Shown: positions 13,555-19,661 of the stretch, one piece after another
How positions within the stretch are numbered: the stretch's first letter is position 1
How the letters are laid out: every line of letters begins with the position of its first letter
IMG/VR virus record: IMGVR_UViG_3300020021_000024
Location: 1 to 41,445 of that record
Source of the DNA: a virus
Reading direction: 5' to 3' (one strand)
Length of the DNA: 41,445 nucleotides
Translations under genes and position numbers: made by a program
Notes under the pieces: generated by a model
The model's input: only the letters and a program-made list of their open reading frames with translations
What the model was told of the DNA's origin: nothing
Databases searched by the model: none

Positions 13555-15623
13555 TCTCTAACCTCCAACATTGGCCTTCTATACCCATTGGCATTTACTT
13601 TACGCGTAGGGTGATAGTGATTACCTTTACGCCAGCCTAAATTCTGCATAATATAACTAATGCGGGCCATTTCAATGCGTTTATATCCGGTTAGATTACC
13701 ACCTAAACAGTTACGAAAAATCTCATCACCCGTAAAAATAATAGTATCAATATTGTGCGGTGCATTGACCCAACTTTCGATTGCGTCTTGCCACGCATCA
13801 CGACCAACACGCATGGCTTGTTCTTCTTTAGCTTGTTGAATGACTTTAGCATCTTCAAAATAAATAGGTGTGCCCGCATCATACAACGCTTTAGATTCGG
13901 CCCATATTTGATCACGCACTTGTTCTAATTTATCATTACGAATTTCTCCGGCTACTGATGTGCTAACGACCCAATACCTGCGGTTACCGGTGGTATCATG
14001 CAGCCACCCGATATCCCGATCCGCTTCAGGGTTAAATGTTCCTACAAATATACCTTGACGTGGTATTGGCTGCACTGTTCTATTATAAGGTAGCCTTACA
14101 GTATCGGTATCCGAACTAAGAAAGGCTTTCATAGCCTGGGTACCGCTTTTGCGGTATGTTTCCATTTCAGCCCATTCATACATGATTTTACCGAATGTTT
14201 TCATAATTGACCATTCTTTAGAGATATCAATCGGGGTGTCCCCAAACCACTGTTTAGATGCCAATATACGCCATGCGGTAGACTTGCCTGTGTCCTGATT
14301 ACCTTCAAGCACAGTAATGTAATCAAATTTACATCCTGGCTCATATATCCGTTTAACACACGCTACAAGGGTCTTTAAACCGACCGCTCTGGTATATTGG
14401 TCATCCACAGCCCCTAAATACGTGTGCATCCAATTATGAACCCGTTTATGACCGTCCCAAACAAGACTTTCAAAATACTGTTTGACCGGGTGAAACTGGT
14501 ATTCATAACCCGCCACAACGGCTGCATCGTGCATCATTTGCTTTTTCGGTTCATATTTCTTATTTGTTGAAAGCCATTGAATACATAGCGTTGCATCTTC
14601 ATCAGACCAATTTTTAATCTCATTGGTTTTGTGCCAGGGCGCTTTACGTGTAAAAGTAATATTGTGACTAAATAAATCCGTTGCAAGTAAACCTTCAAGT
14701 GGAAACGTAGGAGCAAACATCAAAGCCGTATTATGCTGATCCAATTTTATTTTTCCACCTTCTGTTTTATGGAAGTATTTATCATGTTCTTCTGACCAGA
14801 TTTCAAAAGGTTCTTTAGGGAACGCGATGGCCGGACTTTGACTTCCGATTGGGCCTGACGCGTACTTATAGACATTATCGACTTTAAGTTTGAGTTGATC
14901 TTCAGCCCAAGGCGGTTGGCAATTAGCATTGTAAAATCGGCATAAGAGGTCAAATGTGGTATCTGGACTGAGACTAAAGTCCCGTCCGCAAGCCGCAACG
15001 CTAAATGTTGTGGCATCGCCAGCTTCACCTTCAATAGCGATAGGGGCAGTTTTGAGGTAACTAATAAATCTTTCTTGGGTTTGTTTATCGTTGACATAGT
15101 AACCAGAGCCTTTCTTTAATACTATTTCTTGTTTTTCAATTAATTCTAAAAGTTGTTTTGGCGCTTTAGTTATAGCTGCTGGTGAAAACAAATACTCTTT
15201 GTGTGTTTCAGGGTGTATGCTTGCGGCCCCAACCACATAACCACCTTCACTAATAAAGTCGATACCCTTATACTGTTTTAAATTCTTACGAATTTTAATA
15301 TCGGCCGGTTTTTTGAAATAATAATGTTGACCACCGGAGCCGGTTATAACATTGAATGTTTCAAAATTTTCACCTAAATTCAAACACAAATCAATAAATG
15401 ATTCATTGCCACCATTGCGCGGATCAACGTCAATAACTAAGTCCGTTTCTGACAATTGCACGCCAATGTTTCGACCAGCTTTTAATTCAAAAAAAGGGTC
15501 AAATTCGGCTTGGCGCCAGTGAAAATCTTTTGGCGGCACTTTACCATTTAAATTAAATAAAGTATAACCGCATTCGATATAAAACTCGATTGCGGTTATC
15601 TTATTCAAGGTCGATATTGTCAT
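13551..15623 (-). CDS. Primase-polymerase / VirE-type helicase
   Basis: A 690-residue two-domain protein. The N-terminal part (about 10-165) is an archaeo-eukaryotic type prim-pol: VIDVDPRNGG (Asp65, Asp67), TGSGGQHYYF (Ser96, His100) and GIDFISEGGYVVG (Asp122). After a linker, the C-terminal part (about 370-600) is a VirE/virulence-associated E ATPase with Walker A EGNQDTGKST (440-449), YEWAEME (482-488) and the arginine motif TGNRRYW (545-551). It would synthesise primers and unwind DNA at the fork. The start lies inside the HTH gene upstream (23-base overlap) with no clear Shine-Dalgarno, so coupled translation is likely. Confidence 0.92.
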   Translation of the reverse strand: MTISTLNKITAIEFYIECGYTLFNLNGKVPPKDFHWRQAEFDPFFELKAGRNIGVQLSETDLVIDVDPRNGGNESFIDLCLNLGENFETFNVITGSGGQHYYFKKPADIKIRKNLKQYKGIDFISEGGYVVGAASIHPETHKEYLFSPAAITKAPKQLLELIEKQEIVLKKGSGYYVNDKQTQERFISYLKTAPIAIEGEAGDATTFSVAACGRDFSLSPDTTFDLLCRFYNANCQPPWAEDQLKLKVDNVYKYASGPIGSQSPAIAFPKEPFEIWSEEHDKYFHKTEGGKIKLDQHNTALMFAPTFPLEGLLATDLFSHNITFTRKAPWHKTNEIKNWSDEDATLCIQWLSTNKKYEPKKQMMHDAAVVAGYEYQFHPVKQYFESLVWDGHKRVHNWMHTYLGAVDDQYTRAVGLKTLVACVKRIYEPGCKFDYITVLEGNQDTGKSTAWRILASKQWFGDTPIDISKEWSIMKTFGKIMYEWAEMETYRKSGTQAMKAFLSSDTDTVRLPYNRTVQPIPRQGIFVGTFNPEADRDIGWLHDTTGNRRYWVVSTSVAGEIRNDKLEQVRDQIWAESKALYDAGTPIYFEDAKVIQQAKEEQAMRVGRDAWQDAIESWVNAPHNIDTIIFTGDEIFRNCLGGNLTGYKRIEMARISYIMQNLGWRKGNHYHPTRKVNANGYRRPMLEVRE

Positions 15624-15795
15624 TGTTGTGGGGTTCTACCTTTTTTACAAGGTTTAAAACATCTTGGCGATTGAAAGTATAACGATTACCAATTGCTATA
15701 TAAGCTAGTTTGCCTTGTTGTTTACTCTTTCGAATAAACGAAACAGAGCAACCGATTAGTTGTGCTGCTTCTGGTGCTGTTAATTGTTCAGACAT
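15601..15795 (-). CDS. Excisionase-type HTH DNA-binding protein
   Basis: 64 residues matching the small winged-helix 'helix_turn_helix_17'/MerR-like family: LTAPEAAQLIGCSVSFIRKSKQQGKL then a wing AYIAIGNRYTFNRQDVLNLVKK. Such proteins bind DNA as excisionases or as small regulators. No integrase is visible in the genome, so a regulatory or origin-binding role is more likely here. It overlaps the primase-helicase gene. Confidence 0.8.
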   Translation of the reverse strand: MSEQLTAPEAAQLIGCSVSFIRKSKQQGKLAYIAIGNRYTFNRQDVLNLVKKVEPHNNDNIDLE

Positions 15796-15796
15796 A

Positions 15797-16393
15797 TTAA
15801 CTCTCTTTCTCTAATAAAGAAATACCGTACTCTAATATTTTAATTTGCATTTTCTTACGGGCGGCGGCGTCGACGGCGTCGGCGGCGTAGGCGTCGACGG
15901 CGTAGGCGGCGGCGTAGGCGGCGGCGGCGGCGTCGGCGGCGGCGTCGGCGGCGTAGGCGGCGGCGTAGGCGGCGGCGGCGTCGGCGGCGGCGTCGGCGGC
16001 GTAGGCGGCGGCGGCGGCGTAGGCGGCGGCGGCGGCGTAGGCGGCGGCGGCGGCGTAGGCGGCCTTACGTTTGACCAAAGCAATATCACGATTAACTTGT
16101 GTATCATCTAATAAAACCGCTTTAGCCGCTTCTATTGCTTCTCTTGGTGCTTTATTGTTCGGATATCTTTTTTCGTAAATATCTATAACTTGCTCTGCTG
16201 AAAAAATTGCAAATTGCAGATATTGCGGGCGTGTCATTATTCTAACAATAGTCCAATGGGCCCATACGTATTTATTTTCTTTCATTAAGGCTTTTAAAAC
16301 CTTAATAGAGTCCGTTTCTTTTTGATCTAAAAACCAATTAAGGCCTTCTAAACAAGCTGATTTTTCTTGAAGCCATTTTTTTGTGATTTTCAT
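15797..16393 (-). CDS. Imm5-like protein with alanine-repeat domain
   Basis: 198 residues. The N-terminal part (about 5-100) reads CLEGLNWF..., YVWAHWTIVRIM (43-53), FAIFSAEQVIDIYEKRYPNN (61-80) and KAPREAIEAAKAVL (81-94), the pattern of the 'putative immunity protein' Imm5-like domain. Residues 111-178 are almost only Ala with Tyr, Asp or Val every three to six positions, then a short helical tail. The DNA there is nearly pure GCC/GCG/TAC-type codons. A promoter lies 30 bases upstream and GAGG precedes ATG. In other genomes relatives occur beside toxins, but also alone in phages; the role here is unknown. Confidence 0.75.
   Translation of the reverse strand: MKITKKWLQEKSACLEGLNWFLDQKETDSIKVLKALMKENKYVWAHWTIVRIMTRPQYLQFAIFSAEQVIDIYEKRYPNNKAPREAIEAAKAVLLDDTQVNRDIALVKRKAAYAAAAAYAAAAAYAAAAAYAADAAADAAAAYAAAYAADAAADAAAAAYAAAYAVDAYAADAVDAAARKKMQIKILEYGISLLEKES
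15858..16063. repeat. GC-rich trinucleotide tract encoding poly-Ala
   Basis: About 200 bases made almost wholly of GGC, GTA, GTC units on the plus strand, including three near-perfect 18-base repeats at the right end (16010-16063). It stands out sharply from the AT-rich genome. All frames on both strands stay open through it, which gives false Gly/Val-rich and Pro/Thr-rich ORFs. Confidence 0.85.
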
Positions 16394-16423
16394 GGGGTTA
16401 TCGCCTCTTTTTGATTGTACGTT

Positions 16424-16451
16424 ATAGTATCATACTTTTTTTATTTGTCAA
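16424..16451 (-). promoter_or_regulatory. Leftward promoter of the Imm5-like gene
   Basis: On the minus strand TTGACA (16451-16446), 16-base spacer, TACTAT (16429-16424) with a TG just upstream. The stretch is very like the leftward promoter at 17519-17546: both start ACTTGACA, have an A-rich spacer and then ATG(G/A)TA. Confidence 0.65.
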
Positions 16452-16503
16452 GTCTCCGTCGGTAATTCTATTAATATGGATGTAAAGTCCGTATTAATAT
16501 ATT

Positions 16504-16593
16504 TTATCTAATAGACCGCTTCACATCTTTGAATAAGAAATAACAGGTTAAAGTGTCAATATCCCATGGTTTTAGTGGTTGAATGTCTGACAT
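16504..16593 (-). CDS. 29-residue peptide
   Basis: An ORF starting MSDIQPLKPWDIDTL with a strong GGGAGG site upstream and ending TAA 16504. The good site and position upstream of the Imm5-like gene promoter support it. No hydrophobic segment is present. Unknown function; it could be a regulator of the downstream genes. Confidence 0.45.
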   Translation of the reverse strand: MSDIQPLKPWDIDTLTCYFLFKDVKRSIR

Positions 16594-16594
16594 T

Positions 16595-16681
16595 TTAAAA
16601 CCTCCCGCTTTGTTTAACTTGTTGTGCTTCGGTTAATGGTTTTTTAATTTTGATGCGCTTGTACAATGTTGGCAATTTCAT
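16595..16681 (-). CDS. 28-residue basic peptide, doubtful
   Basis: An ORF starting MKLPTLYKRIKIKKPL, Lys/Gln-rich, ending one base before the next ORF's start codon, whose Shine-Dalgarno lies in its last codons. It has no clear Shine-Dalgarno site of its own. A second frame across the same bases (from about 16731 to 16644) also looks protein-like. Confidence 0.3.
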   Translation of the reverse strand: MKLPTLYKRIKIKKPLTEAQQVKQSGRF

Positions 16682-16728
16682 TTTTTAGCCCATGAATACT
16701 TTTGGCAGTCCAGTATTTCCATCTCTTC

Positions 16729-17160
16729 TCATATAATCGAAATTACATGATCCAAAGAAATACTTTGACCGGTCGTTTCACGGCCCCAATAGTAATTGTT
16801 GCCCCATTCGAGGCCAGCTTGACCATAGGCAATCAATTTCTTATAAAGAAATTCAGTGACTATCCACCATTCGTAAATTTCTTTTGGCTGTTGTTCTATA
16901 TCTTTATCTAATATTTCAGAGTTGCATACCGGGCAGTTGCCTTGACCTTCATAATTTATAATTTCGTTGCAATTAGGACAAACTTTGTCATAACCGTTGT
17001 TAATATCATCATAATTGGGTACATTTTTTAAAGCGTGTTCTTGCGATTGACTTAAAATGCGGTCCATCTCATAACTAAAACAAGTCAAAACTTCTCTTTC
17101 TACAAACTTTTCCTTTATTTTTTGGTTAGTTGTACTATTATAACCCATTTTTGTTTTCAT
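16729..17160 (-). CDS. Zinc-ribbon phage protein
   Basis: 143 residues. A helical N-terminal half is followed by a zinc ribbon VCPNCNE (Cys61, Cys64) and NCPVCNS (Cys76, Cys79), then EIYEWWIVTEFLYKKLI..GN.YYWGRETTGQSISLDHVI. The last part matches a small family widespread in phage and plasmid early regions (EWW.VS..L...G..V....  WWGR..SGQ.I..D.VI). Function in that family is not established. Directly after its stop the next frame continues with KRWKYWTAKSIHGLKNEI, which could be a lost C-terminal extension. Confidence 0.75.
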   Translation of the reverse strand: MKTKMGYNSTTNQKIKEKFVEREVLTCFSYEMDRILSQSQEHALKNVPNYDDINNGYDKVCPNCNEIINYEGQGNCPVCNSEILDKDIEQQPKEIYEWWIVTEFLYKKLIAYGQAGLEWGNNYYWGRETTGQSISLDHVISII

Positions 17161-17183
17161 AAAAACCGCCTTTCTTTGATGAC

Positions 17184-17366
17184 CTATTTAATTAACTGAT
17201 GAACCGCAACAATAACCAGACAAATACCGTGAACAATTAAAGCAAACGTTGCGGAGCCTACTATAATAAAGAGCCCCGCTATAATCCAATGACTATTGCT
17301 TGTGCTTTGTTTTTGAGCTTGTCTGATTGCTTTGTACTCGGTTCTAAGCGTTTTATTGTTTATCAT
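17184..17366 (-). CDS. 60-residue membrane protein
   Basis: A polar basic head (MINNKTLRTEYKAIRQAQKQ) is followed by two closely spaced hydrophobic stretches (WIIAGLFIIVGSATFALIV and GICLVIVAVHQLI), either one long or two short TM helices. The ATG overlaps the stop of the preceding 41-codon gene. It belongs to the early operon; it may act at the host membrane. Confidence 0.6.
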   Translation of the reverse strand: MINNKTLRTEYKAIRQAQKQSTSNSHWIIAGLFIIVGSATFALIVHGICLVIVAVHQLIK

Positions 17367-17488
17367 TTTTGTACCCTCGCTTTCTTTAATATTTGCATTA
17401 ATGACCTTGTGTATCTGATGATTTTAGCCTGGTTTTTACGGGCTTTTTTGTCCAATCTTTTTAGCACTCTGTTACGTAATCCAGTCAT
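17363..17488 (-). CDS. 41-residue Lys/Arg-rich peptide
   Basis: An ORF starting MTGLRNRVLKRLDKKARKN behind AAAGGTGG; about one third of residues are Lys or Arg. Its stop overlaps the next gene's ATG (ATGA). It is the first gene after the leftward promoter at 17519. Very basic early phage peptides may bind nucleic acid or host RNA polymerase; nothing specific can be said here. Confidence 0.6.
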   Translation of the reverse strand: MTGLRNRVLKRLDKKARKNQAKIIRYTRSLMQILKKARVQK

Positions 17489-17518
17489 ATTTTACCACCT
17501 TTCTCAACTTTCAATTAT

Positions 17519-17546
17519 ATTATACCATGTGTATTTTATATGTCAA
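17519..17546 (-). promoter_or_regulatory. Main leftward early promoter
   Basis: On the minus strand a perfect TTGACA (17546-17541), a 16-base spacer and a perfect TATAAT (17524-17519) preceded by TGG (extended -10). It is the best sigma70 promoter in the window. It lies 30 bases upstream of the first leftward gene, so host RNA polymerase alone could start early transcription. Confidence 0.85.
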
Positions 17547-17917
17547 GTATATTTATTATGTTTTTAATGTTGTTGTCGACGGGCTTTTGGTGTGTTTAAT
17601 ATATTTTTAATATTTATTGAATTGTAGTTCATCATATATTGTGATACGGCTCGACGCTGTTATGTTGTGATAGCGACGGGCGGAATGTGGTCAATGATCT
17701 ATGATGTGAAAGTTTAATTCTTTTTTAAAGTATGTGCAGTATTATAAATCCAATGATGGCACTGTTTTTATTGTTTAATTTTATTTTATCAAATATTATA
17801 GGAAGTTGTATTTATAACATGCTTATATTAAATAAGTTATGTACTTACAATGTTGTTATTTTACTACTCTTTGCTGATGGTCATTTGTTGTAACTTATGC
17901 TGCTGATGGGTTTATAT

Positions 17918-17970
17918 CATTTTCATCATTTATACGTTATGTTAAGTACGTTGAAAATGTATAATGATGA
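17918..17970. repeat. Interlaced inverted repeats
   Basis: CATTTTCA (17918-17925) pairs with TGAAAATG (17952-17959), while TCATCATTTATAC (17923-17935) pairs with GTATAATGATGA (17959-17970) with one bulge. The order A-B-A'-B' means the two helices form a pseudoknot or exclude each other. Confidence 0.45.
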
Positions 17971-17994
17971 CCCATGATGCGGGAATCGCCGTTT

Positions 17995-18014
17995 GCTACT
18001 ACATATATAGTAGC
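17995..18014. repeat. Inverted repeat
   Basis: GCTACTA (17995-18001) and TAGTAGC (18008-18014) form a perfect 7-bp stem around a 6-base centre. Confidence 0.5.
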
Positions 18015-18032
18015 TGATCAAACCTTATACAT

Positions 18033-18061
18033 TATACTATTATTATTATTATTATAGTATA
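18033..18061. repeat. Inverted repeat with ATT triplet loop
   Basis: TATACTAT (18033-18040) pairs with ATAGTATA (18054-18061) around a run of TAT/ATT triplets. An easily melted element of this kind would suit an origin. Confidence 0.5.
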
Positions 18062-18249
18062 GTAATATATACAGAGAGAGTTTACAAGTGTTGAAAACTA
18101 TGTGTGATGTATGAGGTGCCCCCCCGTGGCCCTTCATCTGCATTATATTGTTTGTGCGCTTTGTACTGTCTATGCTGGCCCCCGCGTTATACATCGTGCC
18201 CATCATATACCAAATTGCTATAGTTTATTCCACTGGTTTTTTGTTTCAA

Positions 18250-18282
18250 ATGTTTTAGCAATAGGCCGGTGGCTAAAAACAT
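18250..18282. repeat. Long imperfect hairpin
   Basis: ATGTTTTAGC (18250-18259) pairs with GCTAAAAACAT (18272-18282), ten base pairs with one bulged A, around a 12-base loop. It may be an operator or a terminator; no T run follows on the plus strand. Confidence 0.45.
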
Positions 18283-18384
18283 TTCTTCGATGACGGGTAT
18301 ACCCCGCGTATATACAGCCACGTGGTTATGGAGGATTCTTTTAAAGGTGTCTCTTTACGACAGAGGACCCCCCACCAGCGAAAA

Positions 18385-18520
18385 ATAAACACAGCAGAAA
18401 AAATAAACACAGCAGAAAAAATAAACACAGCAGAAAAAATAAACACAGAAGAAAAAATAAACACAGCAGAAAAAATAAACACAGAAGAAAAAATAAACAC
18501 AGCAGAAAAAATAAACACAG
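18385..18520. repeat. 18-base tandem repeat array, iteron-like
   Basis: Seven full copies of ATAAACACAGCAGAAAAA (18385-18510) and a partial eighth copy (18511-18520). Copies 4 and 6 carry C-to-A (AGAAG in place of AGCAG); the others are identical. It ends 40 bases before the rightward promoter at 18561. Strict 18-base spacing without unique spacers rules out CRISPR and fits binding sites for a replication or regulatory protein. The repeat also keeps a frame open (INTAEK repeats from GTG 18322), but there is no Shine-Dalgarno site. Confidence 0.85.
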
Positions 18521-18560
18521 TGGCCGGCGTAGGTGGAGACAAAAAAATTTTAAAATTTAT

Positions 18561-18589
18561 TTGACATATAGGATTTTTATAATTATATT
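18561..18589 (+). promoter_or_regulatory. Main rightward (late) promoter
   Basis: TTGACA (18561-18566), 17-base spacer, TATATT (18584-18589). It lies between the 18-base repeat array and the first late gene at 18641. The bases after the -35 box (TATA) match those of the leftward early promoter. Confidence 0.65.
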
Positions 18590-18640
18590 AAAGCCAGATC
18601 ATTATTTAAACCACAACAGAAAATATCAAGGAGCATCCCA

Positions 18641-19300
18641 ATGAGCACACAACAGAAAAGTTTTCAAGTAACCGTCCGTGGACAGTACCAGGCTCTAAAT
18701 GATCACGGTGGGGCACCATCATTAAAAGGTTATGAAGAAACTTTTCTATTGCCGTCTCAAGAAGCTGCCCTGTCAAATATCTGCAAGCATCTTTTATCAC
18801 CCCGGCTCAAAAAGAAATACGCTGATTATATTCGTTTTAGGACCCATGAATTGGTTGGTATTAAACTGGTAGGATACACCCCAAATCGTGAAGTGCTTCA
18901 AATGGGCATCGAAGAGATGAATCTGTTGGAACTTCACGACTTTTGTATTCTCCGCCAGTTGATGATTGATCCATACAAGCATGGCTCTAAAGATATATTT
19001 GCAATTCGCAACATGGTACAAACAGCGTACACTGAAAAACGTTTGGCTGAAAAAGAAGCAACCTCGTCAAAAGAAGGTATCGCCACCAAAGAAGCCGATG
19101 TCCTGCGCTTGGCCAATGATCTGCCTCCAACAGCGTCGGACCCGGTAATAGATATCAACGCTCATAAAGCAACACAGCAAGTCCAACCCAAAGTGGAAAA
19201 ACCTATATCAGAACAACCAACATTGGTTCCAGCAGCGTCGGAAATTCTAAGTGATGAACCATTACCGGAGTTTGTCAATGACAACCCCGTGCTTGAGTAA
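18641..19300 (+). CDS. Conserved-looking protein before the terminase
   Basis: 219 residues, first gene of the late operon, with AAGGAG before ATG. The first two thirds look folded (FQVTVRGQYQAL, ...FLLPSQEAALSNICKHLLSPRLKKKYADYIRFRTHELVGI..., MNLLELHDFCILRQL, DIFAIRNMVQTAY). The last 70 residues are a Pro/Glu-rich unstructured tail. The gene overlaps the next one by 23 bases. The position before the small terminase is typical of proteins that act in packaging or capsid assembly, but no family is recognised. Confidence 0.8.
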   Translation: MSTQQKSFQVTVRGQYQALNDHGGAPSLKGYEETFLLPSQEAALSNICKHLLSPRLKKKYADYIRFRTHELVGIKLVGYTPNREVLQMGIEEMNLLELHDFCILRQLMIDPYKHGSKDIFAIRNMVQTAYTEKRLAEKEATSSKEGIATKEADVLRLANDLPPTASDPVIDINAHKATQQVQPKVEKPISEQPTLVPAASEILSDEPLPEFVNDNPVLE

Positions 19301-19661
19301 ACAGCGTCTGGCCGTTCATCCAGCCCAATACTTAGCATCTTTAAAAAAAGAAGATGTTAAAGGTAATTTTAAAGCCCTATGGTGTTTGGCATACGACGCT
19401 GATCCGATTTTAGAACCAGAGTATGTCGGTTTAACTTATGGGCAGGTGGCCATCATGCAACAGATGAAACAAGCAGCAAAAGGCGACGGGGGTGCAATGG
19501 ACCGCGTTCTGGATCGCACGGTGGGGAAAGCGGAACAGGTCAATAAAAATCTTAATGTGCAAGGTACTTACGCCGAGTTTATGGAAATGGTCGCACGTGC
19601 GGAGGGCGGTATAATCGATGTTGACCCAACAGCAGCAACTTCAAATCAATCAGAGATTTGA
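19278..19661 (+). CDS. terS: Small terminase subunit
   Basis: 127 residues from ATG 19278 (GGAG seven bases upstream). The segment GDGGAMDRVLDRTVGKAEQVNKN (about residues 73-95) is the hallmark of many phage small terminases (AILDRTxGKPxQ), and the preceding part (QYLASLKKEDVKGNFKALW..) is helical and could bind DNA. It immediately precedes and overlaps the large terminase by 44 bases. The small subunit recognises the phage DNA and stimulates the large subunit's ATPase. A pac or cos site cannot be told from the sequence. Confidence 0.72.
   Translation: MTTPCLSKQRLAVHPAQYLASLKKEDVKGNFKALWCLAYDADPILEPEYVGLTYGQVAIMQQMKQAAKGDGGAMDRVLDRTVGKAEQVNKNLNVQGTYAEFMEMVARAEGGIIDVDPTAATSNQSEI

Larger units (their letters stand above)
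17547..18560. other. Gene-free control region, candidate origin
   Basis: About 1 kb between the divergent modules without a convincing coding frame. It is AT-rich, with several inverted repeats (listed separately), repeated words (GCTGATGG at 17873 and 17902 regions; CGACGGGC near 17578 and 17682), the palindromes GGGTATACCC (18295-18304) and CCACGTGG (18318-18325) and an 18-base tandem array at its right end. Divergent promoters at both edges fit a combined origin and early/late switch region. No initiator protein other than the primase-helicase and the HTH protein is evident. Confidence 0.6.

Noticed and set aside
15601-15795. Evidence of lysogeny from the excisionase-like protein
   Set aside because: No integrase, repressor or attachment site seen; small HTH proteins of this type are also found in virulent phages.
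15832-16111. Overlapping Pro/Thr-rich (minus) and Gly/Val-rich (plus) frames in the GC tract
   Set aside because: They arise from the triplet repeat read in other frames; the Ala frame continues into a normal domain with a ribosome site, the others do not.
18385-18520. CRISPR array
   Set aside because: Repeats are adjacent with no unique spacers, and no cas genes are present.
18322-18564. 80-residue frame with INTAEK repeats
   Set aside because: Starts at GTG without a ribosome site and overlaps the late promoter; an 18-base repeat keeps any frame open. Treated as a DNA repeat array.
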